Source: Hyphomonadaceae bacterium (lineage in GTDB: Bacteria; Pseudomonadota; Alphaproteobacteria; Caulobacterales; Aquidulcibacteraceae). Taken from it: a stretch of DNA of 44,235 nucleotides. The notes beneath the pieces are model-generated. The model was not told where the DNA came from, ran no database searches, and saw only the letters and a program-made list of their open reading frames with translations. This document shows, in pieces, positions 26,136-34,708 of this stretch. Where the stretch lies: contig JALHQO010000003.1 of NCBI GenBank assembly GCA_022841905.1, forward strand, positions 1-44,235. The letters are read 5' to 3'. The number at the start of each line of letters is the position of its first letter. Positions within the stretch are counted from its first letter, which is position 1. The translations under genes were made by a program, and so were the position numbers.

Positions 26136-26777
26136 TCACGGCGTCAGTAGGAAGACAGCCTCTTCGGCGAAGAGGTTGGCGCGCCAGATCGTTTTTGCGA
26201 ACGGCGCGCCGGGGCGGCCATTGGTCAGCGGGATGGCGGTTTCGATATTGAAGCGCATTTCGCGCGCCAGTTCGGCGAAGTCGCGGATGCTGCAGCGGCG
26301 CTCCAGCTCGCCATCGGCCCACGTAAGCGCGGCGGGCGTGCGCCCGCTCAACGCCAAGCGGTAGCGCGTGCGCATGTAAGCGGCGTTGCGCACCGAGACG
26401 ATGACGCGTTCGCCGATGCGGCCGGCTTGGCGCAGTGCATCGCGCGGTTGCGCCAGATGCGTCAGCGTGTGCGAGAACACGACGAAATCGAACCCGCCGC
26501 TCGGAAACTCGGCCAGATCGCTTTCCGCGTCGCCCTGCACGACCGAAAGCCCGCGCACCACGCAACCGCGCACCGCGGCTTTGTCGCGCTCCAGCCCGCG
26601 CGCCCGCGCTTTGCATTCGCGCGTCAGCAACTGGATCAGACCGCCATCGCCGCAACCGACGTCAAGCACCTTGGCGCCGTCGCTCACCATGCGGGCGATG
26701 ACGTCGTGGTCGCCGCGCGCGGGGCGGGCTTCCAGATCAAGCGGCGCCCCTTGGACGAGTTCGAGTTGCGCGGCCAT
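26136..26777 (-). CDS. metW: MetW methionine biosynthesis protein
   Basis: The 213-residue protein is a methyltransferase-fold protein of the MetW family: VLDVGCGDGGLIQLLTRE, RGLERD, VVQGDAESDLAEFPSGGFDFVVFSHTLTHLAQP and FAELAREMRFNIETAIPL. MetW is usually coded beside metX and acts with it in homoserine acylation. Here it overlaps the metX stop (TGATG). GGAGGGG lies six bases before ATG 26777; a GTG one codon earlier is possible. Its retention is notable because the adjacent MetX lacks its nucleophile. Confidence 0.93.
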   Translation of the reverse strand: MAAQLELVQGAPLDLEARPARGDHDVIARMVSDGAKVLDVGCGDGGLIQLLTRECKARARGLERDKAAVRGCVVRGLSVVQGDAESDLAEFPSGGFDFVVFSHTLTHLAQPRDALRQAGRIGERVIVSVRNAAYMRTRYRLALSGRTPAALTWADGELERRCSIRDFAELAREMRFNIETAIPLTNGRPGAPFAKTIWRANLFAEEAVFLLTP

Positions 26778-27919
26778 CACGCCCCTCCGTGCAGCGACAG
26801 TTCACGGGCGGTAGCGCATGAATCAACAAAGCCGGTGAGCGCGGCTTCGAATTGCGGTTCTTCGCCGAGATAGGCGTCATGGCCGTTGTCGCTCTCGATC
26901 TCGACGAAACCCGCATCGGCGCCCGCTGCTATCAAGGCGCGCGCGACGGCGCGGCTTTCGGCCGGCGGGAAGCGCCAATCGCTGGAGAAAGCGAAAACAC
27001 AATGGCGCGTCGAGCCGCCTTGGAACGCATTCGCCAGTCGGCCGCCGAAATCGCCGGCCAGATCGAAGCCGTCCATGGCGCGCGAGAGATAGAGATACGA
27101 ATTGGCGTCGAAGCGTTCGACGAAGCTGGTGTTAGAGCCGGTGCTGTAACCTGCGTCGAAGCTGAAGCGCTCGCGCTTATGCGCGTCGCTGAGGCGCGCG
27201 CGCACGCTGGCTTCCGAGTGGCTCGCCACTTGCGTCGCCATGCGCGCGACGGTGAGGCCCTTCGCGGGCCGCACGCCGTGGGCGAGATAACCGCCGCCGC
27301 GCCAGTCGGGATCGGCCATCACCGCTTGCCGGCCCAATTCGGAGAGCGCGATGTTCTGCGCCGACTGGCGCGCTGCCGTCGCGATGGTGGCGCAGGCGAA
27401 CACGCGCTTTGGGTAAGCGCTCGCCCAATGCAGCGCCTGCATGCCGCCCATGCCGGCGCCGATGACGAGGAAGAGGCTCTGAATGCCGAGCGCTTCCACC
27501 AGCATCGATTGCGCGCGCACCATGTCGGCAATGGTGATGGGCGGGAAACGCAAACTGTAAGCTTGCCCGTCGCGCGCCAGCGACGCTGGACCGGTGGTGC
27601 CCATCGAACCGCCGAGCACATTGGCGCAAATGACGAAGAAGCGGTTGGTGTCGATGGGTCGTCCGGGCCCGACGATGCGTGGCCACCAAGCGGGGCGGCC
27701 CGTCACCGGATTGGGGCTGGCGACAAACTGGTCCGTCGTCAGCGCATGGCAGACGAGCACGGCGTTGCTGCGCTCGGCATTCAACGCGCCATAGGTTTCG
27801 AACGCGATCGTCAACGGCGCGAGCATCTCGCCATTGGCCAATTGCAGCGGCGCGGACGCGTCGAAGGCGAGGGTGCGCACGCCCCCCGCCGCTTGCACTT
27901 TCGCTGCTGCATGAATCAT
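26777..27919 (-). CDS. metX: MetX-type homoserine O-acyltransferase with altered active site
   Basis: MetX acylates homoserine in methionine synthesis using a Ser-Asp-His triad. The 380-residue protein matches the family throughout (NAVLVCHALTTDQ, NVLGGSMGTTGP, SELGRQAVMADPDW, FVERFDANSYLYLSRAMDGFD). The Asp (SSDWRFP) and His (DNGHDAYLGEE) are present. The nucleophile elbow, normally GGSMGGMQ, reads GAGMGGMQ at 154-161, so Gly156 stands where the serine should be. HALTTDQ (usually HALTGDQ) also differs. The ATG at 27919 gives a normal N-terminus. Either the enzyme is inactive or repurposed, or the base call is wrong. No SAM-II riboswitch is apparent upstream. Confidence 0.88.
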   Translation of the reverse strand: MIHAAAKVQAAGGVRTLAFDASAPLQLANGEMLAPLTIAFETYGALNAERSNAVLVCHALTTDQFVASPNPVTGRPAWWPRIVGPGRPIDTNRFFVICANVLGGSMGTTGPASLARDGQAYSLRFPPITIADMVRAQSMLVEALGIQSLFLVIGAGMGGMQALHWASAYPKRVFACATIATAARQSAQNIALSELGRQAVMADPDWRGGGYLAHGVRPAKGLTVARMATQVASHSEASVRARLSDAHKRERFSFDAGYSTGSNTSFVERFDANSYLYLSRAMDGFDLAGDFGGRLANAFQGGSTRHCVFAFSSDWRFPPAESRAVARALIAAGADAGFVEIESDNGHDAYLGEEPQFEAALTGFVDSCATARELSLHGGA

Positions 27920-28041
27920 GTGGGCGAGCCTACAGCGTTCCGCCCAGCCGATGCATCCCCCGGCGCGAGCAGCAGCTGTGGGTGACATCGCCCGCGCGCA
28001 GCCGTTGGCGGTTGTCTGGAAAGTGCCTAAGGTTGCCGCGC

Positions 28042-28860
28042 ATGACCGATACCGGCCCCCAAAACGATCCGCTTGAGGCAGTCCGCCGCGAGATAGATAA
28101 CGTCGACAAGTCCTTGTTGGCGCTGGTCGCGCAGCGTTTGCAGCTGGCCGAGAAGATCGCCGGCGCGAAGGATCAAGGCGGATTGCCGATTCGATCCGGA
28201 CGCGAAGTGGCTTTGTTGCGCCGGCTGATTGCTGAAGCGCCCGCGCCGCTGGAGCGGGAACTGGTGGTCGAGCTTTGGCGCGCTTTGATCGGCGCCAGTC
28301 TACGCCGGCAGCGTATCGTCGACGTCGTCGTCGGCGGCGGGCGCAGCGACCCGACGCGGCTGTTCGATGTCGCGCGTCGTCATTTCGGCGCCAGAACGCG
28401 TATCAGCCACGTCGGCGAGCCGCAGGCGGCGTTGCAGAAGGCGGCGGAAAATCCGCAGACGGTCGTCGCGGTGACGCCGTGGCCGGCGGCGCCGGGCGTG
28501 GGCTCGTGGTGGCCGGCCTTGTCGGAGCGGCGCTTCCACGATTTGCATTTGATCGCTGGCCTGCCGTTTCTGAGCGGGGCCGCGAGCGGTGCGGAGCCAG
28601 AAGCGTGCGTGTTCGCCGCGGGCGCGACCGATTCAGCCGGCGGCGGCGACATCACCCTGCTGCTCGCGTTCGATTCTCACCACAAAGCGCAGCGCGCGCT
28701 GAATGAGGCGGGGCTTGTTGGTCGCGAAGTCGCGCGCTCCGAACCGCGCGTGCTGCTGCGGGTCGAGGAGTTTGTCGGCCTCAACGATCCGCGTGCAGCG
28801 GCGCTTAACAGTTATGGTCTCGAAGGCGTGCGCGTCCTCGGCTCCTACGCGCGCATCTGA
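28042..28860 (+). CDS. Chorismate mutase (AroQ type) with long C-terminal region
   Basis: Residues 8-95 form an AroQ-type helical chorismate mutase (EAVRREIDNVDKSLLALVAQRLQLAEKIAGAKDQ...RELVVELWRALIGASLRRQ), converting chorismate to prephenate for Phe/Tyr. About 175 further residues follow. They look vaguely like a decayed prephenate-dehydratase or ACT-like region (VLLRVEEFVGLNDP...GVRVLGSYARI), but I see no dehydratase active-site motif. The start is ATG 28042, divergent from metX. The stop overlaps the start of tyrA (TGATG), so both work in aromatic amino-acid synthesis. Confidence 0.88.
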   Translation: MTDTGPQNDPLEAVRREIDNVDKSLLALVAQRLQLAEKIAGAKDQGGLPIRSGREVALLRRLIAEAPAPLERELVVELWRALIGASLRRQRIVDVVVGGGRSDPTRLFDVARRHFGARTRISHVGEPQAALQKAAENPQTVVAVTPWPAAPGVGSWWPALSERRFHDLHLIAGLPFLSGAASGAEPEACVFAAGATDSAGGGDITLLLAFDSHHKAQRALNEAGLVGREVARSEPRVLLRVEEFVGLNDPRAAALNSYGLEGVRVLGSYARI

Positions 28861-29783
28861 TGGCCATGATTTTCGATCGCATCGCCGTTCTCGGCGTGGG
28901 CCTTATTGGCTCATCGATTGCGCATGCCGCGCGCGAGAGCGGCGTGACGCGCGTGGTGCAACTCTACGACGCCGATCCCGAGGTTTGTCAGCGTGCGCGC
29001 GAACTGGGGCTCGGCGAAGTGTTCGACGATCCAGCCAAGGCAGTGGAGAAGGCCGAGCTTGTCGTGCTTTGCGTACCGGTTGGCGCCATGGCTGCGGCGG
29101 TGGAAGCCGCCAAGCCGGGGCTGAAGATTGGCGCCATCATCACGGACGTGGGCTCGGTAAAGCAGGCAGTGGTCGAGAGCGTCGGCGCAAAGCTGCCCAC
29201 CTATGTTTACTTCGTGCCGGGTCACCCGATCGCCGGCACCGAGCGTTCGGGGCCTGATGCGGGCTTCGCCGCTCTGTTTCACAATCGCTGGCATATTCTG
29301 ACGCCGCTGCCGGGCGACGAGCGCGAGGCCTATGCCGCGGCTGTGGATCAGGTCGAAGAATTTTGGCGCGCGTTCGGCGCCGATGTCGAACGCATGGCGC
29401 CCGATCGTCACGACGTCGTGCTCGCCGTGACAAGCCACTTGCCGCACTTGATCGCGTTCAACATCGTGGCGATGGCGGAAGATTTGGAGAGCGTCACCGA
29501 GAGCGAAGTGGTGAAATACTCCGCTTCCGGCTTTCGCGATTTCACCCGCATCGCCGCCAGCGATCCGACCATGTGGCGCGACGTGTTCTTGAACAACAAG
29601 GACGCCGTGCTCGAAGTGCTCGGGCGCTTTTCGGAAGATTTGGCTGCGCTGCAGCGCGCCATTCGTTGGAGCGACGGCGATACGCTCTACGCCCTGTTCG
29701 ACCGCGCCCGCCGCATGCGCCGCGAAGTCATCGAAGCGGGGCAAGATACCTCCGCGCCGAATTGGGGGCGGGATCGGGATTAG
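28860..29783 (+). CDS. tyrA: Prephenate/arogenate dehydrogenase
   Basis: The 307-residue TyrA-family protein oxidatively decarboxylates prephenate or arogenate on the route to tyrosine. It has the NAD(P) motif VLGVGLIGSSIA, VVLCVPVGAM, DVGSVKQAVVE, FVPGHPIAGTERSGPDAGFAALF and the helical HDVVLAVTSHLPHLIAFNIV. Substrate and cofactor preference cannot be told by eye. It overlaps the chorismate mutase stop codon by one base, forming a two-gene operon. Confidence 0.94.
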   Translation: MAMIFDRIAVLGVGLIGSSIAHAARESGVTRVVQLYDADPEVCQRARELGLGEVFDDPAKAVEKAELVVLCVPVGAMAAAVEAAKPGLKIGAIITDVGSVKQAVVESVGAKLPTYVYFVPGHPIAGTERSGPDAGFAALFHNRWHILTPLPGDEREAYAAAVDQVEEFWRAFGADVERMAPDRHDVVLAVTSHLPHLIAFNIVAMAEDLESVTESEVVKYSASGFRDFTRIAASDPTMWRDVFLNNKDAVLEVLGRFSEDLAALQRAIRWSDGDTLYALFDRARRMRREVIEAGQDTSAPNWGRDRD

Positions 29784-29801
29784 GTCCCGAAAACCCAATC
29801 C

Positions 29802-30806
29802 CTAGTAAACAGGCGGCAGCATCCGCACCGGCAGCCCTTCGACACGCAGCACGCCGTCATGGGCGGAAATATCCAGCGTGATTTCGTCGCCCGTCACCAA
29901 ATAGCCGGCAGCAAGCAAGCCGAGCGCGCGGCGTGCGCTGTCGTCGATGTTATCGCCTTGCGCGATGGCGTTGATCACCGGCGCGGGCCGATCGACTGGC
30001 AACACCAAACGCCCTTGCAGCCGGCGTTGCGCGTCGAGACCGCCATCGCCTGTGCCTGTCGTTTCAAGTGGTCCCCAGTTCAGCACCAGAGCTTCAAACC
30101 GCATCTGCCCGCCCGCTTGTCTCCAAGGCCCCAGCGGATCGTCCGGCGATTGTTCGAGCAGTTGCGCGCCTTCGCTCACCACGATCGCGGCGCGCATGGC
30201 TGGTACTTCGAGGCCAAAGGTTTCGAAACTACGCACCGGGCGCGGCAGCGTCAGCGTTTGGGCGTCGAACGAAACTTGATACTCGCCCGCCGCGCGCGGA
30301 TCGGGGCGTGCATTGGCGACGATCTTCACGGCGCGCAGCACGCCGTCTTCAGCTGGATCGTCGAGCACCAGATTGTCGGCTTCGATGCCAGCGACGGCTA
30401 GGCGTCCGTTCTCGGTGCGCAAGCTTGCGATCAAGGCGTCGGCGCTGACGTTCGTCACCGCGCCGTTGGAGCGCGAGACTGCGATCGGCGATGTCGCTTC
30501 CAGGATGACGTGCTGGGGGTTGGTGAGCTGAATGTGCAGATCGGCGCTGTCGGTCGTGACGCGCCAGCCGCCGCGCGCGGGCGCGTAATTTACGCCCTGC
30601 AGTTCGAGCCGCATCAACATCGGGAAACCGTGGCGCACGATGCGCTCGACCGATGCGCTGGCGCCGGCGGCATTCTGCTCGAACGCCCACGCGCGAATGC
30701 GGCGCTCGGCTTCGTTGCCGACATAATTCCAGTAAAATACCCAGCCCAAAGCGGCGACAACGAACAGCGCCCAGGGAACAGCCAGCCAAAATCCGCGTAT
30801 CTTCAT
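29802..30806 (-). CDS. DUF2125 domain protein, membrane anchored
   Basis: The 334-residue protein begins with one hydrophobic segment (FWLAVPWALFVVAALGWVFYW, about 7-27) and continues as a beta-rich periplasmic domain containing RIVRHGFPMLMRLELQGV and GEYQVSFDAQTLTLP, as in DUF2125 proteins. Function unknown. It ends a minus-strand run from ftsE through plsC; ATG 30806 overlaps the plsC stop by one base, and a GTG one codon earlier is also possible. It converges on tyrA with an 18-base gap. Confidence 0.85.
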   Translation of the reverse strand: MKIRGFWLAVPWALFVVAALGWVFYWNYVGNEAERRIRAWAFEQNAAGASASVERIVRHGFPMLMRLELQGVNYAPARGGWRVTTDSADLHIQLTNPQHVILEATSPIAVSRSNGAVTNVSADALIASLRTENGRLAVAGIEADNLVLDDPAEDGVLRAVKIVANARPDPRAAGEYQVSFDAQTLTLPRPVRSFETFGLEVPAMRAAIVVSEGAQLLEQSPDDPLGPWRQAGGQMRFEALVLNWGPLETTGTGDGGLDAQRRLQGRLVLPVDRPAPVINAIAQGDNIDDSARRALGLLAAGYLVTGDEITLDISAHDGVLRVEGLPVRMLPPVY

Positions 30807-31531
30807 CACGCTACGGTGCGACGCTTGTCCGGCGGCAGCAAGGCCTGACTTTCGCTTTCGAGAATGCGCTCGAGTTCCCGCATGAATTCGTCGCGCGGCA
30901 AGCCGGGCGGAATGGGCGGCAGCACTTTGAACGTCACATGCCCCGGCGAACGCGTGAGTCCTTTAGGTTTCCAGATAAGGCCCGTGTTGAGCGCCACCGG
31001 CGTCACTGGAATGTTGAGATCCTTATACATCGCGGCGATGCCCGGCTTGTAATCGGGCGGCGCATCGAGTGGTTGGCGCGTGCCTTCTGGAAAAATCAGC
31101 ACTTGGCCGCCGCGCGCCACCGCATCGCGCGCGCCGCGCACCAGGCTCTTGAGCGCCTTGGCGTGACCGCTGCGATCGACCCCGATCTGGTTCTTCTTCA
31201 GATACGCGCCCATCACCGGCGAGTTTCCGAGTTCGGCTTTGTAAACATAGACCGGCCGCGGCAGGAACAGCGCCGGTACGATGGTGTCGAGCATCGACTG
31301 GTGCTTCATCGCGATCAGCGCGCCGCCTTGCGGCACGTGTTCCAGGCCTTCGAACGAAACGCGCGCGCCGATGATCCAGCGCAAGCCCCAAAGCGTGGCG
31401 CGGCCCCATGAGCGCAGTGCGACCCAAACGTAGCGATCGTCCATCAGCACGAACGGCCACAGGCTCAAGCCAACCACCGCCATCGAGCCATAAAGCCAGA
31501 TGACGAAAATGATCGATCGGATCAGTTTCAT
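30806..31531 (-). CDS. plsC: 1-acyl-sn-glycerol-3-phosphate acyltransferase (PlsC family)
   Basis: PlsC acylates lysophosphatidic acid to phosphatidic acid at the inner membrane. The 241-residue protein has an N-terminal membrane segment (SIIFVIWLYGSMAVVGLSLWPFVL), the catalytic HX4D as KHQSMLDT, and FPEGTRQP and VTPVALNTG motifs. ATG 31531 overlaps the ydcF stop (ATGA). Homologues could use other lysolipids. The coupling with ydcF and ftsEX is a conserved alphaproteobacterial arrangement, as I recall. Confidence 0.92.
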   Translation of the reverse strand: MKLIRSIIFVIWLYGSMAVVGLSLWPFVLMDDRYVWVALRSWGRATLWGLRWIIGARVSFEGLEHVPQGGALIAMKHQSMLDTIVPALFLPRPVYVYKAELGNSPVMGAYLKKNQIGVDRSGHAKALKSLVRGARDAVARGGQVLIFPEGTRQPLDAPPDYKPGIAAMYKDLNIPVTPVALNTGLIWKPKGLTRSPGHVTFKVLPPIPPGLPRDEFMRELERILESESQALLPPDKRRTVA

Positions 31532-32145
31532 GCGGGGTCCGCGGCGCTCTCTTCTTCGTCGGATTTGCCGAGGCTCAATACCGCCTCGCGCCCGCGGATG
31601 ACCAGGTATTTCACGTATTCCGCGCCGATGCGGCTCGCCGCCGCGAGATCGCTGCGCCACAGCGCGGGGTCAGTCCAGCGCGTGCGTACCGGATAGGGCA
31701 CGATCTGCGCCTCCGGCAAAGCCAGCGAGAGTTCGGCGTGCGAACGCGGCATGTGATAATCGTCGGTGACGAGGATGAGGCGCGTGTAGTTACGCTCGCG
31801 CGCCCAAGCGGCGGTTTCGGCGGCGTTGCCGAGCGTGTCTTCGGCGCTGCGACCGAGATCGATGCGGTCGGCGATGGCGGGATCGACGTTCAGCGCCGCA
31901 TCCAGCAATTCTTCATCGGTGACGACGCGGTTGACGCCGGAGATTAAGAGCCGCTCGCCCTTGCGCTCTTCAAGCAAGCGCACGCCGGTTGAGAGGCGTT
32001 CGAGCGAGCCGCCGGTGAGCGCGACGATGGCGTCGGCGCGCTCGGGTTCTTGCGCGGGTTCGCGCACGTTTTCGGCAAAGCCCCAAAAGCCCGCCACGAA
32101 CGCAACCACCGCGATGATGATCGCCCACGTGAAGAGCCCCCGCAT
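31528..32145 (-). CDS. YdcF-like DUF218 protein
   Basis: The 205-residue protein has one N-terminal membrane segment (FTWAIIIAVVAFVAGFWGF) and a DUF218 domain: ADAIVALTGGSLERLSTGVRLLEE, GERLLISGVNR, DLGRSAEDTLGNAAETAAWA and LILVTDDYHMPRSHAEL. DUF218 proteins such as SanA and YdcF are linked to envelope functions, but the reaction is unknown. It starts where ftsX ends (the TGA and ATG share one base) and overlaps plsC. Confidence 0.9.
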   Translation of the reverse strand: MRGLFTWAIIIAVVAFVAGFWGFAENVREPAQEPERADAIVALTGGSLERLSTGVRLLEERKGERLLISGVNRVVTDEELLDAALNVDPAIADRIDLGRSAEDTLGNAAETAAWARERNYTRLILVTDDYHMPRSHAELSLALPEAQIVPYPVRTRWTDPALWRSDLAAASRIGAEYVKYLVIRGREAVLSLGKSDEEESAADPA

Positions 32146-32993
32146 CAGCCGAGCCTCGCGGCCTGTGCGTGGAAATAGCTGGCCGCCGCACGCGCGCCGG
32201 CGCCAGCGGCGATCGCCGCACCCAAGGGCGCGGCTGCAATCGGCGTGAGATCGACGGGCAGAATCATACCGATCCGAGCATCAAGGCTGACGCCTGGAAT
32301 AGCCAGCATCAGAACAGCAAAGCCCGCGACGCCCGCAAGCACGCCGCCGATGAGGCCGGCATAAAGCCCCATGACAGCCGCTTCATCCGCGATGCGTCCG
32401 GCGGTCTCGCCTTGCGTGGCGCCGAGATCGCACATCACGGTCACCATCTCGCGCCGCCGCGCGGCGAGCCCGCGCGCCGCTAGCGAGACGATGATGCCCA
32501 TCACCAGCGCGAACGCGATCGCGCCCCAGAAAGCGGCGTTGCGGACGCGCGTCGCCAGCCCCGCGCCAGAACTATCGTCCGGCGCTTCGATGACTTCGGC
32601 GGTCACCCCGCCTTGCGCCAAGGCCGCGACCAGATCGCCGGACACATCCACGTGCGCCGGCGCGGCCGTCAGTTCGACCTCGATAAGCCGCAGCGCCGGC
32701 ATGTCTTCGGCTCGCACTTCACCGCCCAGTAGGGCGGCGGCGCGACCGGCCGTCATTGGCGCGGCGGAGGTGACTTGGACGGCTTGCGCCAGCGCCACTT
32801 CGGCCGCCGCGATCCCGGCCGGGCCCTCCGGGGCGAGCACGCGGACGATGGCGTAGTTCGAGCGCGCCGCCTCGTAACTGGCGGCGACCCGGTCCACCCC
32901 GCGTGCGGCCAGGCCGGCAGCGGCGGCGGCGAAGGCGGCGAAGGCCAAAGTCCAGAACATGGCGCGCTCGACGCCCGTCAGCGCGTTCCTCAT
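32145..32993 (-). CDS. ftsX: FtsX-like cell-division ABC permease
   Basis: The 282-residue protein has the FtsX layout: a short cytoplasmic N-terminus, a first membrane segment (FWTLAFAAFAAAAAGLAARGV), a periplasmic domain to about residue 165, and three further segments (AIAFALVMGIIVSLA, GLYAGLIGGVLAGVAGFAVLM, IAAAPLGAAIAAGAGA). FtsX passes ATP-driven changes in FtsE to periplasmic cell-wall hydrolases or their activators. ATG 32993 overlaps the ftsE stop. The composition is very alanine-rich. Confidence 0.88.
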   Translation of the reverse strand: MRNALTGVERAMFWTLAFAAFAAAAAGLAARGVDRVAASYEAARSNYAIVRVLAPEGPAGIAAAEVALAQAVQVTSAAPMTAGRAAALLGGEVRAEDMPALRLIEVELTAAPAHVDVSGDLVAALAQGGVTAEVIEAPDDSSGAGLATRVRNAAFWGAIAFALVMGIIVSLAARGLAARRREMVTVMCDLGATQGETAGRIADEAAVMGLYAGLIGGVLAGVAGFAVLMLAIPGVSLDARIGMILPVDLTPIAAAPLGAAIAAGAGARAAASYFHAQAARLG

Positions 32994-33727
32994 TCGAACG
33001 CCTCCGCTTCCTCGGAAGCCTTCTGGCTGATCGGCGACAGCCGCCCACGTTCCATGCGCCAATGATTGAGCGGCGCGCAGTCGGCCAGGGTCTCGTCTTG
33101 GCTGGCGATCACGACGCCAGCGCCGACGCGGCGCATCTCGGCCAGCAGGCGCACGATGCGGCGTCCGTCGCCCGGCGACATGCCGGCGGTGGGATCGTCA
33201 GCCAGAATGAGCGCAGGCTTGGCTGCGAGCGCGCGGGCTATGGCAGCCCTATGCCGTTCCGCACCCGAAAGTTTTTCCACGGTGAGATCGGCGGCGTCGG
33301 TCAGGCCGACGAATTCCACAAGTTCGCGCACATCGTCAGCGTAGTCGCGCGGCTTTTGCCCAGCCAAACGCAGCGGCATGGCGATGTTGTCGAACGCCGT
33401 CCAGTTCTCGATGAACGTTGGATTTTCAGCGACATAGCCGATGCGCTTCTTCACATTTGCACGTGCGCGCGCACTCGCTTTGCCGACCTCGGCACCCAGG
33501 ATTACACATCGTCCAGAACGGGGCTGCAGCGCTAGGCGCAGCAGGTGCATGAACGTAGTCTTCCCTGCAGCGGCGGGACCAGTAATGAGCGCGACCTCTC
33601 CGGTGCGCGCTTCGAATTCAATCCCGAACAATACAGTCGCGGTCTTGTAACCCGCGTCGACGCCAGAAAGGCGCGCGAGTATTCCGCGTTCGAACAGATC
33701 CTGTTCTGGGGTATTCGCACGGACCAT
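32990..33727 (-). CDS. ftsE: FtsE-like ABC ATPase with altered catalytic motifs
   Basis: The 245-residue nucleotide-binding protein pairs with ftsX downstream (4-base overlap). Walker A is intact (GPAAAGKTT, K56). Other motifs differ from normal FtsE: the Q-loop position reads YVAENPT (Glu for Gln), the signature is LSGAE rather than LSGGE/Q, the Walker B region is LILADDPT with Asp178 in place of the catalytic Glu, and the switch histidine position is ASQDET (Q210). It should still bind ATP, but hydrolysis is likely slow or absent. It could be a structural or regulatory partner for FtsX, as FtsEX is in some divisome models. Confidence 0.88.
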   Translation of the reverse strand: MVRANTPEQDLFERGILARLSGVDAGYKTATVLFGIEFEARTGEVALITGPAAAGKTTFMHLLRLALQPRSGRCVILGAEVGKASARARANVKKRIGYVAENPTFIENWTAFDNIAMPLRLAGQKPRDYADDVRELVEFVGLTDAADLTVEKLSGAERHRAAIARALAAKPALILADDPTAGMSPGDGRRIVRLLAEMRRVGAGVVIASQDETLADCAPLNHWRMERGRLSPISQKASEEAEAFE

Positions 33728-33791
33728 GACTGGACAAGCCGAATAGAATCAATGCACCGGGTGGTACTGGGCTAATGGGCGTATCGTTAAC

Positions 33792-34703
33792 ATGATCCTG
33801 ACCTGCACGTCTTGCTCGACAAGATACTACGCAGATGACGCGGCGATCGGGCCTTCGGGTCGGACGGTGCGCTGCGCGGCATGCGGTTTCTCCTGGTTTG
33901 CTGAGCCGCAGCTCGAGCTGCGGACCCAAGCTGTGGCCGCCGTTGCGGAAACCCGCGCCGAAGCCCCAGCCAAAGAACCTCTTACACGTGAACGTGTCGA
34001 AAGATTGCGCCGGGCGTCCGAACAACCTGGCCCGGCCCCATCAGCTGCCGCAAAATTCCGCGCCCAACAGGCTGAGCGCATGCGCCGTGAGCGCGCCCGC
34101 GCCGCCATCGTTGTCTGGGGCGCCACCGGCGCTGCCCTGGCCGCTTCGGCGACCGGCATGGTCGCTTTCCGTCAGGACGTCGCCGAACTGTGGCCGCGTT
34201 CGGCCAGCGCGTTCGCCGCGCTCGGCTTGGACGTAAACGTCTATGGCCTCGAATTCTACGACCTGGCCGTCGAGCGCGACTTCGATGGCGCGACGCCGAT
34301 CCTTTTGGTCAGTGGCGAGGTCCGCAATATCGGCCGCGACGACAAGCTGGTGCCGCCTGTGCGTGTATCGCTGCGCGACACGGCGTCGGCTGAAATTTTC
34401 GAACTGGTGAACGTTATCACCGAACAGCCGGTTGCGGCTGGCGCGTCGGTGCCATTCCAAATCCGTATCGAGAACCCGCCGGCTGACGCCGTCGATCTCG
34501 AAGCAACGTTCGCCAGCTTCTCGGAAGCGCAATTCGCAGGCGGCCCTGCGCGCGTGTCGCCAGCCGCGCCGCCAGCTGCGGCAGTGGACGATGCGCTCGT
34601 GCTCGACCAACCGATTGGCGATGAGCTGCTGCTCGAAGAGCCGATCACCTCGAGCGAGATCGGGCCGATCGAAGGTCTCGCGCCGCGCTTCGGCAATAGC
34701 TGA
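33792..34703 (+). CDS. Zinc-ribbon membrane protein (MJ0042/DUF3426 type)
   Basis: The 303-residue protein begins with a zinc ribbon of two CxxC pairs (C5, C8, C28, C31; LTCTSCSTRYYADD...VRCAACG). A charged linker and one membrane segment (about 104-126) follow. The probable periplasmic DUF3426-like domain has LLVSGEVRNIGRDDKLVPPVRVSLRD and an acidic tail. Such proteins are common next to ftsEX in alphaproteobacteria; function unknown. It is divergent from ftsE, with 64 bases between them holding both promoters. Confidence 0.88.
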   Translation: MILTCTSCSTRYYADDAAIGPSGRTVRCAACGFSWFAEPQLELRTQAVAAVAETRAEAPAKEPLTRERVERLRRASEQPGPAPSAAAKFRAQQAERMRRERARAAIVVWGATGAALAASATGMVAFRQDVAELWPRSASAFAALGLDVNVYGLEFYDLAVERDFDGATPILLVSGEVRNIGRDDKLVPPVRVSLRDTASAEIFELVNVITEQPVAAGASVPFQIRIENPPADAVDLEATFASFSEAQFAGGPARVSPAAPPAAAVDDALVLDQPIGDELLLEEPITSSEIGPIEGLAPRFGNS

Positions 34704-34708
34704 CGCGC

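Noticed and set aside
27920-28041. Possible SAM-II riboswitch upstream of metX
   Set aside because: Alphaproteobacterial metX genes often have one, but the minus-strand leader lacks the conserved pseudoknot sequences I know for SAM-II.
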